Shown: positions 49,822-57,877 of the stretch, in pieces
How positions within the stretch are numbered: the stretch's first letter is position 1
Layout of the letters: each line of letters opens with the position of its first letter
Source: Crocinitomicaceae bacterium
GTDB lineage: Bacteria > Bacteroidota > Bacteroidia > Flavobacteriales_D > Crocinitomicaceae
DNA length: 64,000 bases
Assembly: GCA_024643725.1 (NCBI GenBank)
Contig: JAHEMJ010000012.1
Coordinates: 1-64,000, forward strand
Direction of reading: 5' to 3'
Program-made: the position numbers and the translations under genes
Notes under the pieces: generated by a model
The model's input: the letters and a program-made list of their open reading frames with translations, nothing else
Database searches by the model: none
What the model was told of the DNA's origin: nothing

Positions 49822-51558
49822 ATGATCATCCTAGGAATCAACGCCTACCACGCCGATGCATCGGCAGCCATTTTAGTCAACGGGAAGCTCATCGCTGCCA
49901 CAGAAGAAGAGCGTTTTACGCGAACCAAGCACTGGGCGGGTTTCCCTATTCAAGCCATTGCCTTTTGTTTAAAAGAAGCAGGCGTAGCACTCAAAGATGT
50001 CGACCACATTTGTATCGGGCGCGATCCGAAAGCGAAATTCAAGAAAAAAGTAGCGTTTCTACTTCAGTCTCCGTTTCATACAATGAAGTATGCCGTGAAT
50101 CGACTATCAAATGCGAAAAAAGTAACGAGCATTGCTGTCGAATTACAAAAGGTTGATCCATCAATCTCTGTTGGGCAACTAGAAGCCAAAATCCAGAACG
50201 TAGAGCACCACCGCAGCCATTTGGCCTCGGCCTTTTATCCATCGCCTTTTGAAGAGGCAGCGGTATTGTCCATAGACGGCGCCGGAGACTTCACCACCAC
50301 CATGCTGGCGCGGGGCAAGGGGACGCACATTGAAGTGCTCCAAGACATCGACTTTCCGCATTCGGTGGGTGTGTTTTACTCAGCCATGACCCAGTTGTTG
50401 GGCTTTCCGTATTACGGCGACGAGTATAAAGTAATGGGCCTAGCGCCCTATGGCGAACCCAAATACGTAGACAAACTTCGCGATGTCGTCAAACTCATTC
50501 CGGGTGGCTTGTTTGAGCTCGATCTGAGTTATTTTCAGTCGCCCCACAAGGGATATGTGAGCTACGACGATGCCTTTATGCCCGTTGTGCAGTCTTTGTT
50601 TTCGCCCAAATTAGAGGCGCTTTTTGGCAATGTGCGCAAGAAAGAAGAAGAACTCAGCCAATACCACAAAGACCTTGCGGCATCGGTACAGCGCTACACC
50701 GAAGAAATTATTTTTCATGTGCTCAAGTACCTGCACCAAATTACTGGACTCACCAAAGTGTGTATTGCAGGCGGCGTGGCCCAAAACAGCGTGGCCAACG
50801 GCAAAATTACCCGCAACACGCCCTTTACAGAAGTGTACATACCGAGTGCAGGCCACGATGCCGGCATCTCGATGGGCTCTGCCTATTGGGTAGAGCACAT
50901 GGTAGCCAAACAAGCGCGCAGCGAGGCGGTGTTTAACGCCAACACCGGCTGCCAATACAGCAATGATTTCATAAAGTCAGAATGCGAACGCCTAGAACTT
51001 AGCTACAGAGAATTACCCGATGCCGAGTTGTATCCGGAAATTGTGCAGTGCCTCACCAATGGTGGCGTAGTGGGCTGGTTTAATGGTCGAGCAGAGTTTG
51101 GCCCTAGAGCCCTCGGTGGACGCTCCATTATTGCCGATCCACGCCGCACAGACGCCAAAGAAATCTTAAACCTTAAAATCAAGCGCAGAGAGAGCTTTAG
51201 GCCCTTTGCGCCAAGTATTCTCAAAGAAGAAGTGAAGCATTGGTTTGAGCTCGACGAGCCCGTACCCTTCATGGAAAAGGTATTCCCGATCAAGGCCGAC
51301 AAACAAGCCGAGATTCCGGCTGTAACCCATGCCGATGGCTCTGGGCGCCTGCAAAGCGTAGATGCAGCGTATTCGCCGCGCTACCACGCCCTCATTTCGG
51401 AGTTTTTCAAGCAAACCGGCGTACCCATCTTGCTCAATACCTCCTTCAACGAAAACGAACCCATTGTGAACGCCCCAGTGGAGGCCATTAACTGTTATTT
51501 GCGCACCAGTATGGATATGTTGGTGATGGAGAATGTTCTCGTTGATACGAGACGTTAA
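49822..51558 (+). CDS. Carbamoyltransferase (NodU/CmcH family)
   Basis: 578 residues. IILGINAYHADASAAILVNGKLIAATEEERFTR is the typical N-terminus; HHRSHLASAFYPSPF and the C-terminal GWFNGRAEFGPRALGGRSIIADPR and ILLNTSFNENEPIV are family signatures. These enzymes transfer carbamoyl from carbamoyl phosphate via an adenylate to a hydroxyl of a sugar or polyketide. In this locus it would carbamoylate a glycan sugar. The stop TAA lies in the first octamer of the repeat that follows. The ATG is directly after the large octamer array. Confidence 0.92.
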   Translation: MIILGINAYHADASAAILVNGKLIAATEEERFTRTKHWAGFPIQAIAFCLKEAGVALKDVDHICIGRDPKAKFKKKVAFLLQSPFHTMKYAVNRLSNAKKVTSIAVELQKVDPSISVGQLEAKIQNVEHHRSHLASAFYPSPFEEAAVLSIDGAGDFTTTMLARGKGTHIEVLQDIDFPHSVGVFYSAMTQLLGFPYYGDEYKVMGLAPYGEPKYVDKLRDVVKLIPGGLFELDLSYFQSPHKGYVSYDDAFMPVVQSLFSPKLEALFGNVRKKEEELSQYHKDLAASVQRYTEEIIFHVLKYLHQITGLTKVCIAGGVAQNSVANGKITRNTPFTEVYIPSAGHDAGISMGSAYWVEHMVAKQARSEAVFNANTGCQYSNDFIKSECERLELSYRELPDAELYPEIVQCLTNGGVVGWFNGRAEFGPRALGGRSIIADPRRTDAKEILNLKIKRRESFRPFAPSILKEEVKHWFELDEPVPFMEKVFPIKADKQAEIPAVTHADGSGRLQSVDAAYSPRYHALISEFFKQTGVPILLNTSFNENEPIVNAPVEAINCYLRTSMDMLVMENVLVDTRR

Positions 51559-51983
51559 TGTGCTAATGCGTGTCCCGACCCTTCGGGATGCCAATGCGCC
51601 AATGTGCCAATGAGCTAATTTGCCAATGATTTGTTCGCTCCGCAAATGGCTTAATGTTTACGGCAGAAATGAAACACAAAAACATAAGTAGATTGGATAC
51701 TGACACTAGGTGCAAGTTAGAAAAACTAGGAGTAATAACCCTGAAGGGGTTGAATTTATACAAAACACAAAACTTATCCGAGCGCAGCGAAGGATCATGA
51801 GAAAAACAACAATTGTCTGAGCCAAACGAAGTCAAATCCTCCTACGCAAATAGCTACGGCGAATTTCACCCATCCGAGCGCAGCGAGGAGCCAACAGCAA
51901 CCCATTAGCACACTAGCAAATTAACCCACTAGCACATTAACCCACTAGCACATTAACACATTAGCAAATTAGCACACTAGCAC
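51556..51983. repeat. Composite intergenic repeat between carbamoyltransferase and GT2
   Basis: Starts with TAATGTGCTAATG octamers at the stop, then the reverse-sense hairpin (GTGTCCCGACCCTTCGGGAT). The segment 51622-51791 duplicates 18489-18660. Next come CATCCGAGCGCAGCGAGGAG near 51870 and forward octamers (51900-51990) that run into the GT2 coding sequence. No gene is present. Confidence 0.9.
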
Positions 51984-52724
51984 ATTAGCACATTAACCAT
52001 CATCACCGCCACCTACAACTCCTTGCCAACCTTAAAACTGGCATGGCACTCCTTGTCTTCACAAACCTTTACGGATTGGGAATGGATTGTCGTGGACGGC
52101 GCATCGAACGATGGTAGCGTGGAATGGTTGCAAACCATTGATGACCCACGTGTGAAGTGGGAGTCCGAAAAGGACCAAGGAATCTACGATGCCTTGAACA
52201 AAGGAATTGGAAGGTCCAAGGGTAAGGTTCTTGGATTTCTTCATGCCGACGATTTCTTTGCGGATGAACACGTGTTGGAAAATATTCACCTTCGTTTATC
52301 ACAGTCCGAAGTTGATGGAATCTACGGTGACTTAACGTACGTTTCTACCGAAACGGGTCGAACGGTCCGTCATTGGAAAAGTGAAGCATTCACCGCCTCC
52401 CTATTGCGTAAAGGCTGGATGCCCCCACATCCGACCTGTTTTTTCAAAAAAGAAGTCTACGCACAAGTTGGATTATTCGATACCTCGTTTCGCATTGCCG
52501 CTGATTATGATTTTCTATTGCGCTGCTTTCTAAACGACCGTTTTCAATTCGCGTACATGCCGCAGGTCATCACCCACATGCGCATGGGCGGCGCGAGTTC
52601 CAAATGGCAGAATTTAGTGAAGAAATCCCGCGAGGACATGCGAGCACTACGGAAGAATGGGATGGTTTTTCCGTTATTCGTTTTGCTACGCAAGGTGGTG
52701 GGGAAAATTGGACAGTTTTTTTAA
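51984..52724 (+). CDS. Glycosyltransferase family 2 with repeat-derived 5' end
   Basis: About 246 residues if started at the ATT at 51984; the first canonical start is a TTG at 52023. The coding frame before that TTG reads TIITATYNSLPTLKLAWHSL, the universal first strand of GT2 enzymes, so the TTG is too late. Upstream of it the codons are octamer repeat (ATT AGC ACA TTA) with a TAG at 51978. The original ATG seems to have been replaced by repeat. Other motifs are VVDGASNDGS, LGFLHADDFFAD (DxD) and a C-terminal CFFKKEVYAQVGLFDTSFRIAADYDFLLRCF. The stop TAA overlaps the next octamers. Confidence 0.8.
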   Translation: MSTLTIITATYNSLPTLKLAWHSLSSQTFTDWEWIVVDGASNDGSVEWLQTIDDPRVKWESEKDQGIYDALNKGIGRSKGKVLGFLHADDFFADEHVLENIHLRLSQSEVDGIYGDLTYVSTETGRTVRHWKSEAFTASLLRKGWMPPHPTCFFKKEVYAQVGLFDTSFRIAADYDFLLRCFLNDRFQFAYMPQVITHMRMGGASSKWQNLVKKSREDMRALRKNGMVFPLFVLLRKVVGKIGQFF

Positions 52725-53448
52725 TGTGCCAATGTGCTAATGTGCCAATGATTTGTGCGCTGCGCTAATCGTTCATAGTAATAAGTAGAAATAGGAGTTT
52801 GCTTACGTGGTTCTGCGATTTAGATATCAGTTACCATTTTAAATAACAGGTTTTTCGGAATTTTTTGCTCCGCCGCGGCGGAGCAAAATCCCTCAAAAAT
52901 AGGCTCTTACTTTTTTTCTGCTCAAAAAAAGTAAGCAAAAAAGGAGCTCTTCAGCTTGAAGAAATACTTCACCCTTCATCGCTCAAAGCGGAAAATTTCA
53001 AAACTCGGAGCAAATGAATTTGCCCCTCAAACAGTTGAAATTTTCTTCGCTTTTTCACAATGTGGGTCCCGGAGCATTTCTTCTAGGCCATAGGATTCAT
53101 GAGTAAAAATTTTATTCCTCCTTGGGAACCACATCCCTGGGCATCTGAAAATAGAATAAACGACATTGAATAAAAATGAAAACGATACACACTGATAAAG
53201 GAGAGACCCTGAAGGGGTCAAACCTCCATAAAACAAACGCTTACACGATAAACCACAACCCTGTAGGGGTTGAATTTCGAAAAAAGAACAGTAAACAGAT
53301 TACAAAAATGCTCCTACGCTAAAGCTACGGCGGATATCACCTATCTTCGCTTGCGAAGAGCCAACAGCAACCCATTAGCAAATTAGCACATTGGCAAATT
53401 AGCAAATTAACCACCGAACTAAAAACATTTAACTTAAAACAATCCCCC
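52722..53448. repeat. Composite intergenic repeat with 370-base element, copy 2
   Basis: TAATGTGCCAATGTGC octamers follow the GT2 stop. The segment 52797-53170 matches 56975-57340. It includes the palindrome GCTCCGCCGCGGCGGAGC (about 52867-52884), absent in the other copy, and the 12-base-arm hairpin CTTACTTTTTTT/CTGCTC/AAAAAAAGTAAG at 52906-52935. Then two CCCTGAAGGGG-type modules (about 53205-53220 and 53256-53274) and octamers (53370-53412) come before the cupin gene. Open frames here are repeat by-products. Confidence 0.88.
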
Positions 53449-53916
53449 ATGAAAACACCACAACAACTCCTACAAAACTTCACGGTGATCGCCTCAGACT
53501 TAACACGTCCTTGGGGAGCGTTTTATGTGATTGACGAAACACAAGCCCAGGCTTTTTCTGATGCCTTTTTTGACGGCCTCGATGTGAATACCCTGACGAT
53601 TGGTGGCAAGCTGAGTCCCAAATTATTGGTGGTGGCAGCTGGTCAACGCCTTTCGTGGCAGTACCATAATCGTCGTGCAGAGATCTGGAAGGTAGTGCAA
53701 GGAACGGTTGGAATTGTGCGTTCAGACAACGACCAAGAAGGCGAGCTGGTGCACTACACCGAAGGACAAACCATTAAACTCGCGCAAGGTGAGCGCCACC
53801 GCTTGGTAGGACTCGACGCCGATGCGATTATTGCCGAAATCTGGCAACACACGGATGCAAGTCATCCTTCCAATGAAGACGACATTGTGCGTGTGCAAGA
53901 TGATTTTGGACGTTAA
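53449..53916 (+). CDS. Cupin-type mannose-6-phosphate isomerase-like protein
   Basis: 155 residues, a single cupin. TRPWGAFYVIDE, KLLVVAAGQRLSWQYHNRRAEIWKVVQGTVGIV (metal ligands His and Glu) and LAQGERHRLVGLDADAIIAEIWQHTD resemble the C-terminal isomerase domain of ManC/type II phosphomannose isomerases. It could turn fructose-6-phosphate into mannose-6-phosphate for GDP-mannose, upstream of gmd/fcl, and sits near pgi, which supplies fructose-6-phosphate. No GDP-mannose pyrophosphorylase is in the window. The role is inferred. Confidence 0.72.
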   Translation: MKTPQQLLQNFTVIASDLTRPWGAFYVIDETQAQAFSDAFFDGLDVNTLTIGGKLSPKLLVVAAGQRLSWQYHNRRAEIWKVVQGTVGIVRSDNDQEGELVHYTEGQTIKLAQGERHRLVGLDADAIIAEIWQHTDASHPSNEDDIVRVQDDFGR

Positions 53917-53937
53917 TATTTGGATAACTGGCGTTTT

Positions 53938-53988
53938 TGTTTAGTGGGATAAACAAAAAATGAATATATTTGCTTACTCGGGTAAACA
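53938..53988 (+). promoter_or_regulatory. Tandem dyads and promoter of ATPase C
   Basis: TGTTTAGTGGGATAAACA (53938-53955) and TGCTTACTCGGGTAAACA (53971-53988), 33 bases apart, with the -7 element TATATTTG (53965-53972) overlapping the second. The ATG is at 53992. Binding at the second dyad would block the transcription start. Confidence 0.65.
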
Positions 53989-53991
53989 AAA

Positions 53992-55188
53992 ATGGAATCT
54001 TTAGTCAATAAATTTTACAATAAATTAGGCGCAACTTCTACTGACTTTGTTCGTGACACCATGCATAAAGTCAACTGGTCAGCGAGATTGATTGGCATCA
54101 AAGGGGCAAGAGGTACTGGTAAAACTACCCTGCTTTTGCAATACATCAAACTGCATTTAGCTGATCAATTAGAACAAACGCTGTATGTGAGTTTAGATGC
54201 ACTTTGGTTCAACACGAACTCCCTGACGGATTTAGTAGATGAATTTTCTAAAAAAGGAGGAAAGTATCTTTTCATCGATGAAGTTCATAAATTGCCAGGT
54301 TGGGCGCAAGTCCTGAAGAACATCTATGATGAGTATCCGCATTTGTATGTGGTTTTTACTGGTTCATTTTTGTTAGAAATCCTCAATGCGCGGGCCGATT
54401 TAAGCAGAAGAGCCGTGGTCTACGAAATGCAAGGCTTTTCTTTTCGAGAGTATTTGCGGATGGAAACCGGGATCAATTTTGAGATACTGTCCTTACAACA
54501 AATTCTGAATGCTCATCTCATTGAAGCTCAAAAAATAAATCAACAAATAAAGCCTTTTCAGTACTTTGAAACATACTTGAAGCAAGGATATTATCCGTTC
54601 TATCGCGAACAGCCTGAGTTATATGAAATGCGACTAGGCGAAGTGATCAATATGATTTTGGAAATAGAATTGCCCCAGCTCAGAGGTGTGGAAATGGCTT
54701 ATGTGGCTAAAGTCAAACAACTACTTGTGATTATTGCTGAATCTGTACCTTTTATGCCAAACGTGAGCAAATTGAGTGAAAAAATCAATATCAATAGAGC
54801 CACGCTCTTGTCTTACTTACATTATTTGGAGGAAATAGGATTGACACGTAATTTATTCAAAGATTCTTATGGCATCAGTAGGCTACAAAAACCGGCAAAA
54901 GTCTATTTAGAAAACACGAATCTCATTTATATGCTTGCCCAGCAAAATGCCAACATTGGCAATAAGAGAGAAACATTTTTTATCAACCAAATCAGTTACA
55001 ATCATAAGGTCACCTATACCGCACAAACTGATTTCAAGGTAGACGACACCTATTTTTTTGAAATTGGAGGTAAGAACAAAACAAACAAACAAATTGCAGC
55101 ACTAGATCATTCATTCATAGTTGCTGACGACATCGAATATGGCTTTCAAAATAAAATACCCCTTTGGCTTTTTGGGTTTATGTATTGA
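53992..55188 (+). CDS. AAA_14-family ATPase with nuclease-like C-terminus (copy C)
   Basis: 398 residues. Walker A GARGTGKTT (38-46), Walker B LFIDEVHKL, VVFTGSFLLEI, and the C-terminal TDFKVDDTYFFEIGGKNKTNKQI, SFIVADDIE and IPLWLFGFMY. It is closest to copy A in sequence. Its stop is 14 bases before a second pair of dyads of the copy-B type that precede pgi. The gene looks intact. Confidence 0.86.
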   Translation: MESLVNKFYNKLGATSTDFVRDTMHKVNWSARLIGIKGARGTGKTTLLLQYIKLHLADQLEQTLYVSLDALWFNTNSLTDLVDEFSKKGGKYLFIDEVHKLPGWAQVLKNIYDEYPHLYVVFTGSFLLEILNARADLSRRAVVYEMQGFSFREYLRMETGINFEILSLQQILNAHLIEAQKINQQIKPFQYFETYLKQGYYPFYREQPELYEMRLGEVINMILEIELPQLRGVEMAYVAKVKQLLVIIAESVPFMPNVSKLSEKININRATLLSYLHYLEEIGLTRNLFKDSYGISRLQKPAKVYLENTNLIYMLAQQNANIGNKRETFFINQISYNHKVTYTAQTDFKVDDTYFFEIGGKNKTNKQIAALDHSFIVADDIEYGFQNKIPLWLFGFMY

Positions 55189-55202
55189 TGCCAGCTCTAA
55201 AA

Positions 55203-55251
55203 TGCACCTCAAGAGTGCAAAAAATGGTAGAACATGCACTGTAATAGTGCA
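55203..55251 (+). promoter_or_regulatory. Tandem dyads upstream of pgi (copy-B type)
   Basis: TGCACCTCAAGAGTGCA (55203-55219) and TGCACTGTAATAGTGCA (55235-55251), 32 bases apart, ending 16 bases before the pgi ATG. They match the dyads of ATPase B (47545-47593), not those of the adjacent ATPase C. Confidence 0.6.
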
Positions 55252-55267
55252 AAATAAAAAATAAGAA

Positions 55268-56917
55268 ATGTCACTCCCCATCATCAACCCCACCCAAACA
55301 GCCGCTTGGCAAAAATTACAAGCGCATTTCGAAGCGAACAAAGACCTGCGCATGCAAGATTTATTTGCGGAGGATGCACAGCGCGTGGAGAAATTCCACT
55401 TGCATTGGAAGGACTTCCTCTTGGATTATTCCAAGAATCGCATAACGGTGGAAACCATGGCATTGTTGCAGGAGTTGGCGAAGGAAATGGGACTTTCCGC
55501 GGCTATTCAGAGCTATGTGGGAGGTGACGCGATCAATCAAACGGAGAACCGTGCGGTTTTGCATACGGCGCTTCGTTCCAAAGAAACGAGTCCCTTATTG
55601 GTGGATGGTGTCGATATCCGCACGGAAATTGCGGCTGTCAAAGCACAAATCAAGGAGTTCTCCGAACGCATCATTTCAGGTGCACACAAAGGATTTACGG
55701 GTAAGTCCATTACGGACATCGTGAATATCGGCATTGGTGGCTCTGATTTAGGTCCAGCCATGCTTGCCGACGCACTTGCCTTCTACCAAAATCACTTAAA
55801 CGTGCATTTTGTATCGAATGTGGACGGCGACCACGTGCAGGAGGTACTCAAGAAAGTGCATCCTGAAACAACCCTTTTTGTCATCGTTTCGAAGACCTTC
55901 ACCACCCAAGAAACCCTCAGCAATGCGCAGACCATTCGCGAATGGTTCTTGAAAGCAGGCAGCGAAGCCGATATCGCAGCGCATTTTGTGGCGGTGTCCA
56001 CCAACTTACAACGAGTACAAGCATTTGGTATCGCTCCCGAAAATACCTTCCCGATGTGGGATTGGGTAGGGGGACGCTTCTCCCTGTGGAGTGCGGTAGG
56101 ATTGTCCATAGCCTTGGTTATCGGATATGAGCAGTTTGACCAATTGCTCGATGGAGCTGCCGACATGGACGCCCACTTTAGCTCGGTACCTTTTGAGGAA
56201 AACATGCCGGTCATCATGGCGCTCTTGAGCATTTGGTACAACAACTTTTACGGTTCCGAAAGTGAGGCACTCATTCCCTACACGCAATACCTGCAAAAAT
56301 TAGCTCCATACTTGCAACAAGGCATCATGGAGAGCAACGGAAAAAGCATGGGTCGCGATGGTCAGCCAGTCAATTACCAAACGGGCACCATCATTTGGGG
56401 CGAACCGGGCACCAACTCACAGCACGCCTTTTTCCAGTTGATCCACCAAGGCACCAAACTGATTCCCACGGATTTCATTGGATTTAAAAAATCCTTGCAC
56501 GGAAATACGGACCACCACGACAAGCTGATGGCGAATTTCTTCGCACAAACGGAAGCTTTGCTCATGGGAAAAACAGCCGAACAGGTATCCGCAGAATTTG
56601 AAGCACAACACATCACCGGAGAAAAAGCCGCCTTTTTATTGCCCTTCAAAGTGTTTGCTGGAAACAAACCGACCAACACCCTCTTAATTGAAAAATTAAC
56701 ACCGGCAGCCCTCGGTTCCTTACTAGCCTTGTACGAACACAAATTGTTTGTCCAAGGCGTCATCTGGAACATCTTCAGCTACGATCAATGGGGCGTAGAA
56801 CTCGGAAAACAATTAGCAACGAGTATCCTGGACGAAATGAATGGACAATCATTCGGGGAGCATGATGGTTCGACAGGGTTTTTGTTGAAAAAGTATGCTA
56901 ATGTGCCAATCTGCTAA
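55268..56917 (+). CDS. pgi: Glucose-6-phosphate isomerase
   Basis: 549 residues, full length. Active-site signatures [57 protein letters not shown] (the PGI signature), [12 protein letters not shown], and the catalytic His in [29 protein letters not shown]. It interconverts glucose- and fructose-6-phosphate, a housekeeping step, and could supply precursors for both UDP- and GDP-sugars here. The last residues (YANVPIC) and TAA stop are octamer repeat, replacing the usual end. Preceded by tandem dyads, unusual for a metabolic gene. Confidence 0.97.
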   Translation: MSLPIINPTQTAAWQKLQAHFEANKDLRMQDLFAEDAQRVEKFHLHWKDFLLDYSKNRITVETMALLQELAKEMGLSAAIQSYVGGDAINQTENRAVLHTALRSKETSPLLVDGVDIRTEIAAVKAQIKEFSERIISGAHKGFTGKSITDIVNIGIGGSDLGPAMLADALAFYQNHLNVHFVSNVDGDHVQEVLKKVHPETTLFVIVSKTFTTQETLSNAQTIREWFLKAGSEADIAAHFVAVSTNLQRVQAFGIAPENTFPMWDWVGGRFSLWSAVGLSIALVIGYEQFDQLLDGAADMDAHFSSVPFEENMPVIMALLSIWYNNFYGSESEALIPYTQYLQKLAPYLQQGIMESNGKSMGRDGQPVNYQTGTIIWGEPGTNSQHAFFQLIHQGTKLIPTDFIGFKKSLHGNTDHHDKLMANFFAQTEALLMGKTAEQVSAEFEAQHITGEKAAFLLPFKVFAGNKPTNTLLIEKLTPAALGSLLALYEHKLFVQGVIWNIFSYDQWGVELGKQLATSILDEMNGQSFGEHDGSTGFLLKKYANVPIC

Positions 56918-57877
56918 TGTGCCAATGTGCTAATGATTTGTGCGCTACCGCTAAAAGTTAATTGAAGAGATTGGGTTTGCTTACGTGGTTTTGCGATTTA
57001 GATATCGGTTACCATTTTAATAACAGGTTTTTCGGGATTTTTGCTCCGCAAATCCCTCAAAAATATACTCTTACTTTTTTTCTGCTCAAAAAAAGTAAGC
57101 AAAAAAGGAGCTCTTCAGCTTGAAAAAATACTTCACCCACTATTGCTCAAAGCGGAAAATTTCAAAACTCGGGCCAAATGAATTTGCCCCTCAAACAGTT
57201 GAAATTTTCTTCGCTTTTTCACAATGCGGGTCCCGAAGCATTTCTTCTAGGCCTTTGGGGTTCATTGATAACATTATTATTCCTTCCCAGGAACCACATC
57301 CTTGGGCATCCGAAAATAGAATACACGACATTGAATAAAGCGTTTTTGAAACTGCATGAAAACGAGCGAATGCTAAGCTTAGCAGTATGCTCAAGCGCCA
57401 GCATCTCGTTTTCAAAAGTTGATAAAACCCTTCGCTTCGAAGCAAGATTAATCAATCATTGATAAAATCTGCGAAGGGAGGTTTATTCGGAGTCTTGATT
57501 TTTTGTTACTTTTTGATCAAGCAAAAAGTAAAGAATAAAAAGGAGTAATCTGAAGCACAGCGAAGGATTACAACAAAAAAAAAATTTGTATCATGCCGCG
57601 GTAGAGCAAATCGTTTTTCGATGTTCCGAATAATAAATAAAATCCACCATGTAGGCGCAGGGCACGCCCTAAGCGTACGAAGAATAAAGGGAAAACCCAT
57701 CCACATCAAAACAACATACCTAAATCCTCCTACGCAAAAGCAACGGCCTATATCACCTATCCGAGCAAAGCGAGGAGCCAATCACAACCCATTAGCAAAT
57801 TAGCACACTAGCACATTAGCACATTAGCACTCCGCCGCGGCGGAAGCACATTAGCAACCGGCCTAAAAACAACACAC
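56895..57877. repeat. Long composite intergenic repeat after pgi (370-base element, copy 3)
   Basis: 960 bases without a real gene. Octamers (GCTAATGT) start in the pgi stop. The segment 56975-57340 matches 52797-53170, including the 12-base-arm hairpin at 57070-57099. A second hairpin element, TTACTTTTTG/ATCAAG/CAAAAAGTAA, lies at 57506-57531. Near 57766 is TATCCGAGCAAAGCGAGGAG, then forward octamers (57788-57858) broken by CTCCGCCGCGGCGGAAG. Frames at 57120-57462 and on the opposite strand are repeat by-products. Confidence 0.88.

Noticed and set aside
57120..57462. Two overlapping small plus-strand genes after pgi
   Set aside because: They fall in copy 3 of the 370-base element and in hairpin-rich DNA; the same DNA reads differently in copy 2.
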